Positions 24,498-28,237 of a stretch of 28,237 nucleotides of DNA are shown piece by piece. The number at the start of each line of letters is the position of its first letter. Position 1 is the stretch's first letter. Below the pieces are notes generated by a model. It worked only from the letters and a program-made list of their open reading frames with translations, had not been told where the DNA came from and did not search any database. The stretch covers positions 1 through 28,237 of the forward strand of contig CAAGMI010000037.1 of assembly GCA_900771005.1 (NCBI GenBank), given 5' to 3'. The DNA comes from Rikenellaceae bacterium (GTDB lineage Bacteria; Bacteroidota; Bacteroidia; Bacteroidales; UBA932). The position numbers and the translations under genes are program-made.

Positions 24498-24836
24498 ATG
24501 CCCGAGTTACGATTGAACGCATACCATATAATGTGGCTGTTTGTTTTCTTTGACTTACCAACCGAGACAAAACAGAATCGTAGAGATGCTGGTAAGTTCC
24601 GAAAGGAGTTGGAGAAAGATGGCTTTACTATGATGCAGTTTTCAGTATATGTCAGACATTGCCCGTCAAAAGAAAATGCGGATGTGCATGTAAATAGGGT
24701 TCGTATATTGATGCCGCCAGAAGGACAGGTATCCATATTGTGCATAACCGATAAACAATACGGAGAGATATTGAATTTTAATGGCAAGATTATGAAATCT
24801 TTACCGACGGCACCAAGACAGTTGGAATTGTTTTAA
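24498..24836 (+). CDS. cas2: CRISPR adaptation protein Cas2 (type II)
   Basis: The 112-aa protein starts with the Cas2 core strand MWLFVFFDLPTETKQNRR (D19 is the conserved metal-site Asp) and has the helix and strand pattern FRKELEKDGFTMMQFSVYVR. It ends in PRQLELF, a tail common in type II Cas2. It bridges two Cas1 dimers in the integration complex. It begins 2 nt after cas1 and is followed by the leader and array. Confidence 0.96.
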   Translation: MPELRLNAYHIMWLFVFFDLPTETKQNRRDAGKFRKELEKDGFTMMQFSVYVRHCPSKENADVHVNRVRILMPPEGQVSILCITDKQYGEILNFNGKIMKSLPTAPRQLELF

Positions 24837-24934
24837 GATCTTTGTAATATTGGGATATAAGCCACTTCCCTTGCGGATAATTTTTATTGGATATTAATGT
24901 AGATATTTGATACTCAATCAAAATCCTAACAAGA
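24837..24934 (+). promoter_or_regulatory. CRISPR leader
   Basis: This is an AT-rich, non-coding 98-nt stretch between cas2 and the first repeat. The far end of the array has the truncated repeat, so this side is the leader. GATATTTG (24902-24909) is one base away from the -7 consensus and may drive pre-crRNA transcription rightward; the -33 partner is unclear. Confidence 0.65.
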
Positions 24935-25617
24935 GTTGTGGTTTGATGTAGAATTCGAATGAGGAACAACGATGGGAAGAATCGGAGGAGGCGAGGAGTA
25001 GTTGTGGTTTGATGTAGAATTCGAATGAGGAACAACGAGTCTTCCCCATTCTCAAGTAATCCGTAGTTGTGGTTTGATGTAGAATTCGAATGAGGAACAA
25101 CGAGGGGCGGATTGAAATGTGTGCGGAGAAAGTTGTGGTTTGATGTAGAATTCGAATGAGGAACAACTTGATGAAGAAAAGGCAAAGTCAAGCGAAGGTT
25201 GTGGTTTGATGTAGAATTCGAATGAGGAACAACTCTAATCTCAAACACTATCGCCTCAAACAGTTGTGGTTTGATGTAGAATTCGAATGAGGAACAACCC
25301 AAGACACTTGACAACCGAAGGGACAAAGTTGTGGTTTGATGTAGAATTCGAATGAGGAACAACTTAGAATGGCATATTACTGAATGATAAGAGTTGTGGT
25401 TTGATGTAGAATTCGAATGAGGAACAACGCCGCCGAGAGGGTGAAGGAAGCAAACAAGTTGTGGTTTGATGTAGAATTCGAATGAGGAACAACAAGCTGA
25501 AGAGGAATATCAAGTTCCACAAGTTGTGGTTTGATGTAGAATTCGAATGAGGAACAACCCTCAAGCACGAGGCAAAGCAGAGGATGACGGTTGTGGTTTG
25601 ATGTAGAATTCGAATGA
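24935..25617 (+). CRISPR. Type II-C CRISPR array, 10 full repeats plus a truncated one
   Basis: Repeats are 36 nt, begin GTTGTGGTTTGATGTAGAAT and end GGAACAAC, and start at 24935, 25001, 25066, 25132, 25198, 25263, 25328, 25393, 25458, 25523 and 25590. The first ten are identical. The last keeps only its first 28 nt (to 25617) and then diverges, which marks the trailer end. The ten spacers are 29-31 nt and all different. The repeat has terminal inverted bases (GTTGT/ACAAC) and an 8-bp palindrome ATTCGAAT in the centre. GTTGTGG at the 5' end and pairing with the tracrRNA anti-repeat indicate rightward crRNA sense. The whole array is open in some frames, but this is an effect of the repeat and not coding. 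Confidence 0.98.
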
Positions 25618-25771
25618 TTTAAAGATATTGATAATATGTAGAGTATGATAAATCTTTCGTCCACGCGGATGAACCAGGAACGTATGTTTTATCATTCCAA
25701 TACGCATGTACGTTTTGCTCGGCAAATATCTGATGGATCGAATATTAATAATTTCTTGCTCGCGTATCCTT
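25618..25771. other. Array trailer and intergenic region
   Basis: These 154 nt between the truncated repeat and the transporter gene are AT-rich. They contain an 8-bp inverted repeat, ATGATAAA (25645-25652) and TTTATCAT (25688-25695), with a 35-nt spacer. I see no gene, no tRNA-like fold and no clear terminator. Confidence 0.4.
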
Positions 25772-26482
25772 TCATGCAGAAATTATATTCCGACGTTGGT
25801 CGTCGTCTTTTTTAACAGCCTTGGTAACCGCAGCCGTAACCGGCAAAAGTATGGCTTCAAGTAAAATCTTTGCAGAAACCTGAGCGAGCCCGATGCCGAC
25901 CAGCACTGCTGCCGGAAGCCTGCCGATGAACGCGAGCGGGAGGAACACGAGGCAGTCGGACAGCTCTCCGATGCAGCTGGAAACAATAGCCCGCCATGCG
26001 AAACCGTTCATGTCAGAATGTTTTCTTTTCATTCGCGCAAAGACTCTGTCGTTCACAAAGTCACCGGCCACAAATGCAATCAGTGAGGCTGCAGTTATCC
26101 TTGGTGTGCTGCCGAGCACGGTGCGGAATGCGTCCTGATTGGCGAAGGAATCAGGATAAGGCCAGGAAAGCGTGAGCTCAAATATCAGGACCATGACGAT
26201 GTTCATAGCAAATGCAATGTAACACGTGACCCGGCTCCAGCGATATCCATATACCTCCGAAAAAACGTCCGAAAGGATGTATGTCAAAGGGAAAAGAATG
26301 ACAGATCCCACCGTAGCCTGTCCGAATGGCAGGCTGATTTGCTTGTTCACGATGATATTACTCAGCAGCAATGCGACGGTGAAAACAACAGTGAGTGTCA
26401 GCTGCAAAAAGCTGTAGCTTGAATTAACTATACTGTTTCCAAGTTGGTTCTCTTTAGAATTGGTATTAGTCTTTTCTATCAT
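25772..26482 (-). CDS. Queuosine precursor transporter (VUT/YhhQ family)
   Basis: The 236-aa inner-membrane protein has about six hydrophobic helices and the family signature PLTYILSDVFSEVYGYRWSR (about 66-85), with FVAGDFVNDRVFARMK and GELSDCLVF further on. E. coli YhhQ imports the queuosine precursors preQ0/preQ1 used for tRNA wobble modification. A hydrophilic 20-residue N-terminal extension precedes the first helix. The gene is transcribed leftward, toward the CRISPR array. Its start overlaps the 3' end of a small lipoprotein-like ORF by 17 nt. I looked for a preQ1 riboswitch upstream and did not recognise one. Confidence 0.9.
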   Translation of the reverse strand: MIEKTNTNSKENQLGNSIVNSSYSFLQLTLTVVFTVALLLSNIIVNKQISLPFGQATVGSVILFPLTYILSDVFSEVYGYRWSRVTCYIAFAMNIVMVLIFELTLSWPYPDSFANQDAFRTVLGSTPRITAASLIAFVAGDFVNDRVFARMKRKHSDMNGFAWRAIVSSCIGELSDCLVFLPLAFIGRLPAAVLVGIGLAQVSAKILLEAILLPVTAAVTKAVKKDDDQRRNIISA

Positions 26483-26663
26483 ATTTCTTGTTGATTTTCA
26501 ATTGAATTTCCTCACCAGGGACACCGTGCCTATTTCGATGTTGTTGCTCCCGGCATTTGTTATACTCGTCCTCTTCTGCAGCAAGAATAACGAGTTTACT
26601 CCCTTTGATGCAAGAGCACAAACTTGCAATAATCAAAGCTGATATAATGAAAAGCTTTTTCAT
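26466..26663 (-). CDS. Possible small lipoprotein upstream of the transporter
   Basis: This 65-aa reading frame begins MKKLFIISALIIASLCSC, a plausible lipoprotein signal with two candidate lipid cysteines (C16, C18). The rest is short, charged and unlike any family I know. A consensus -7 box (26674-26681) lies just upstream and would give a leader of only a few nt. It overlaps the transporter start by 17 nt. It could instead be a non-coding 5' leader of the transporter, since the 180 nt are otherwise unexplained. Evidence for translation is the signal peptide only. Confidence 0.42.
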   Translation of the reverse strand: MKKLFIISALIIASLCSCIKGSKLVILAAEEDEYNKCREQQHRNRHGVPGEEIQLKINKKYDRKD

Positions 26664-26673
26664 AACACACAGA

Positions 26674-26681
26674 CAAAAGTA
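26674..26681 (-). promoter_or_regulatory. -7 element for the small ORF and transporter
   Basis: The minus strand reads TACTTTTG, matching TAnnTTTG, 11 nt upstream of the small ORF ATG. No -33 TTTG at standard distance is seen. Confidence 0.45.
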
Positions 26682-26799
26682 GCGATTTTCCTTTACCTAT
26701 ACATTTCCCGACCATAAGAATATGCATTCCTGGAATCCTTTTCGGATACTCAGTGGGTTAATCACATCCGTTCAGATGGATGAATTGAAGCATTATCCG

Positions 26800-26807
26800 T
26801 ATATTTG
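26800..26807 (+). promoter_or_regulatory. -7 element of the GNAT gene
   Basis: TATATTTG followed by C is a full consensus match, 20 nt before the ATG at 26828. It argues against the upstream TTG at 26813 being the real start. Confidence 0.55.
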
Positions 26808-26827
26808 CACAGTTGACAAGACAAAGA

Positions 26828-27706
26828 ATGGTTTTAGATTATAATATCCGATTGGAAGAGCCTGCCGACTGGCAGGAAGTGGAGAACCTTACAAGAGAGT
26901 CATTCTGGAACGTTTATCGTCCGGGCTGCGTGGAGCATTTCGTGCTGAACAGATACCGCAGCAATCCGGATTTCATCCCGGAACTGGACTTTGTGATGGA
27001 AGCCGGCGGCCGGATCATCGGGCACGTGATATATTCCAGGGCAGAACTCACCTCGGACGAAGGTGATGTGCTACAGGCCTGGACATTGGGTCCGATAAGC
27101 ATACATCCTGAATGGAAGCGGAAAGGGTATGGCCTTGAACTGCTCAAATTCTCATTAGGGAAAGCTCGCGAAATGGGGATCGGGGTGCTTTGTTTCGAAG
27201 GCAATATCGATTTCTACTCAAAAGCCGGTTTCGTGCTTGCCAGCAGCCTCGGAATTCATTATCACGCAGAGCCGAAGGATGATCCTGTGCCATATTTCCT
27301 TGCACAGGAGATAGCTCCCGGTTACCTTGGAGGCAGGGAGTGGACCTACTGCCCTCCGAAGGGATACTTTGCCGCCGATGACGATCCGGAAGGCTTTGAG
27401 AGCTATGAGGCCGCATTCCCCGCCAAGGAGAAGCATTTCCAGGAAGGACAGCTCCCGCAGTTCTGCCAGAGCTGCGGTATGCCTATGGCATCCGATGACG
27501 TATGCGGCACCGATGCTGACGGAAGCGCCAACTTCGATTACTGCAAATACTGCTATCTGGACGGAGAATTCATAGACAAGGTATCTATGGAAGAATACAT
27601 CGAAATGTGTTCGCAGTTCGGTGCGCAGGCCGGGATGAGCACCGAGCAAATGAGGGAACATTGCCAAAAACTTTTCCCAATGCTGAAGCGCTGGAGAAGG
27701 AAATGA
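26828..27706 (+). CDS. GNAT acetyltransferase fused to a zinc-ribbon domain
   Basis: The 292-aa protein has an N-terminal GNAT fold (about 5-165). It shows the acetyl-CoA loop HPEWKRKGYGLELL (93-106) and the YSKAGF motif (130-135). The C-terminal part (about 208-292) is a putative zinc ribbon of the zf-ribbon_2 kind, with C213 and C216 (FCQSCGMPM) and C239 and C242 (YCKYCY), plus a conserved DGEFI and a C-terminal helix. Each domain is common alone; the pairing is seen in some anaerobes. The acetyl acceptor is unknown. The stop overlaps the ATG of the following broken gene (ATGA), so the two were once translationally coupled. Confidence 0.88.
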   Translation: MVLDYNIRLEEPADWQEVENLTRESFWNVYRPGCVEHFVLNRYRSNPDFIPELDFVMEAGGRIIGHVIYSRAELTSDEGDVLQAWTLGPISIHPEWKRKGYGLELLKFSLGKAREMGIGVLCFEGNIDFYSKAGFVLASSLGIHYHAEPKDDPVPYFLAQEIAPGYLGGREWTYCPPKGYFAADDDPEGFESYEAAFPAKEKHFQEGQLPQFCQSCGMPMASDDVCGTDADGSANFDYCKYCYLDGEFIDKVSMEEYIEMCSQFGAQAGMSTEQMREHCQKLFPMLKRWRRK

Positions 27707-28157
27707 GTCCTGCCCCGAACATAATATCAGCTTCCAGAGGCATTGCTGGATTCACAATGCTATTTTCCCCCGTCTTCAGCCCTTGGTTCTGGGCGCTGTA
27801 TTGCTGGGGAGGAATCTCCGATATGATTGACGGGGCGCTGGCGAGGAAACTCAACTCGGCCAACGGGACAGGCGCGGAGATTGACAGCCTGGCGGATTAA
27901 CAATTGATTTGCCTTTATGGGTATGGTTGTGGATTGCGGCAATCGGATCATGCAGACAACGGAAACTCGCAATCCCGCATTCGGCGACCAATAAACTGAC
28001 TGGCATTCTTCTATTCTGCCTGCCGTTTGCACTAATCCATTTTGGAGCTCTCATCCCATCTGTAACAGTATGCGCTATGGCGACATTCAGCCTGTTGGAA
28101 GACATCCTATTCATTCGTTGTAAGCCTCCGATGAAGTACGTCTCCCGGAGCTTGTAA
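27703..28157 (+). pseudogene. Decayed CDP-alcohol phosphatidyltransferase gene
   Basis: The first frame (27703-27900) gives 65 residues ending in a perfect CDP-alcohol phosphatidyltransferase signature, DGALARKLNSANGTGAEIDS then LAD, and stops at the very next codon. The rest of the family (IPLWVWLW-like helix, RKLAIPHSATNKLTGILL, then FSLLEDILFI) continues in another frame up to 28157. The join at about 27896-27910 and a second place near 27950 look too short for an intact enzyme, so one or more deletions broke the gene. Such enzymes transfer phosphatidyl groups to an alcohol in phospholipid synthesis. It could be a sequencing error only if several indels occurred. Confidence 0.75.
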
Positions 28158-28165
28158 TGAACATT

Positions 28166-28173
28166 TACCTTTG
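28166..28173 (+). promoter_or_regulatory. -7 element before the right-edge gene
   Basis: TACCTTTGC matches the consensus fully and lies 19 nt before the ATG at 28193. Confidence 0.5.
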
Positions 28174-28192
28174 CATCAAAAAGGAAAGAGCT

Positions 28193-28237
28193 ATGATGAC
28201 AAAGGAAGAAATCGCAGAGATAGTGTCGTACTGCGAA
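28193..28237 (+). CDS. Partial gene at right edge, possibly an IS66-type accessory ORF
   Basis: Only the first 15 codons are in the window (MMTKEEIAEIVSYCE). A consensus -7 box precedes it. The sequence resembles what I recall of small helix-turn-helix ORFs in Bacteroidales IS66-like elements, and GTAA, the usual first bases of IS66 ends, occurs at 28154. With this little sequence the assignment is a guess; the second ATG (28196) could be the start. Confidence 0.4.
   Translation, partial: MMTKEEIAEIVSYCE

Noticed and set aside
24935..25617. Self-targeting spacers against this window
   Set aside because: Scanning the spacers against the rest of the window by eye gave no match; a genome-wide search was not possible.
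24790..25664. Minus-strand reading frames with repeated SNSTSNHN-like or IRILHQTTT-like peptides
   Set aside because: They are translations of the CRISPR repeat in its different frames, not proteins.
25645..25695. Inverted repeat in the array trailer as a terminator
   Set aside because: The arms are only 8 bp, AT-rich and 35 nt apart, with no T-run directly after.
26483..26700. preQ1 riboswitch upstream of the queuosine transporter
   Set aside because: No C-rich pseudoknot and A-rich tail of preQ1-I, and no recognisable preQ1-II or III pattern, could be found by eye.

Overview
The window looks like a chromosomal segment from a member of the Bacteroidota, most likely order Bacteroidales. Three things point there: promoters of the TAnnTTTG (-7) type with few Shine-Dalgarno sites, a set of typical Bacteroidales families (HU-CCDC81-type protein, DUF4922-SpoIID fusion, DUF1343/NamZ), and a Bacteroidota-style type II-C CRISPR system. 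Genus cannot be decided from the sequence.

Layout. (1) 1-257: tRNA-Asn(GTT) on the minus strand with its own promoter and a strong terminator; beyond the terminator lies an inverted copy of the tRNA 3' end. (2) 369-13104: nine co-directional genes with gaps of -23 to +20 bp, a long operon-like run. They are a membrane-anchored HU-like protein, a Nudix hydrolase, a DUF4922-SpoIID fusion, an AmpG-type transporter, a NamZ/DUF1343 muramidase, murI, prfB, class I fumarase and an AsmA-family protein. The middle of the run reads as a peptidoglycan turnover and salvage module. (3) 13115-17886: an M48 lipoprotein protease, then a redox cluster: a Tat-type lipoprotein flavoprotein, a small unknown protein, a Tat-type aldo/keto reductase with two ferredoxin motifs, and a NapH-like membrane polyferredoxin with an internal twin-arginine segment. 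(4) 18001-19818: a secreted GH2 glycosidase, probably a beta-glucuronidase. (5) 19854-25617: a complete type II-C CRISPR-Cas locus, with a divergent tracrRNA of about 74 nt (found by its anti-repeat), cas9 (1204 aa, all nuclease residues present), cas1, cas2, a leader, and an array of 10 full 36-nt repeats, 10 spacers and a truncated terminal repeat. It is more AT-rich than its surroundings and looks acquired. (6) 25772-28237: a queuosine-precursor transporter (minus) with a possible small lipoprotein ORF upstream, a GNAT-zinc ribbon protein, a decayed CDP-alcohol phosphatidyltransferase gene, and at the right edge the start of a gene that may belong to an IS66-like element.

How the parts work together. 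In the CRISPR island, tracrRNA pairs with the first half of each repeat to form the guide for Cas9, while Cas1 and Cas2 add spacers next to the leader. In the long operon, NamZ would release MurNAc, AmpG would import muropeptides, MurI makes D-glutamate, and the SpoIID fusion, which has no visible signal peptide, may act on imported fragments. In the redox cluster, the membrane polyferredoxin could pass electrons to the exported oxidoreductases. The last two points are inference.
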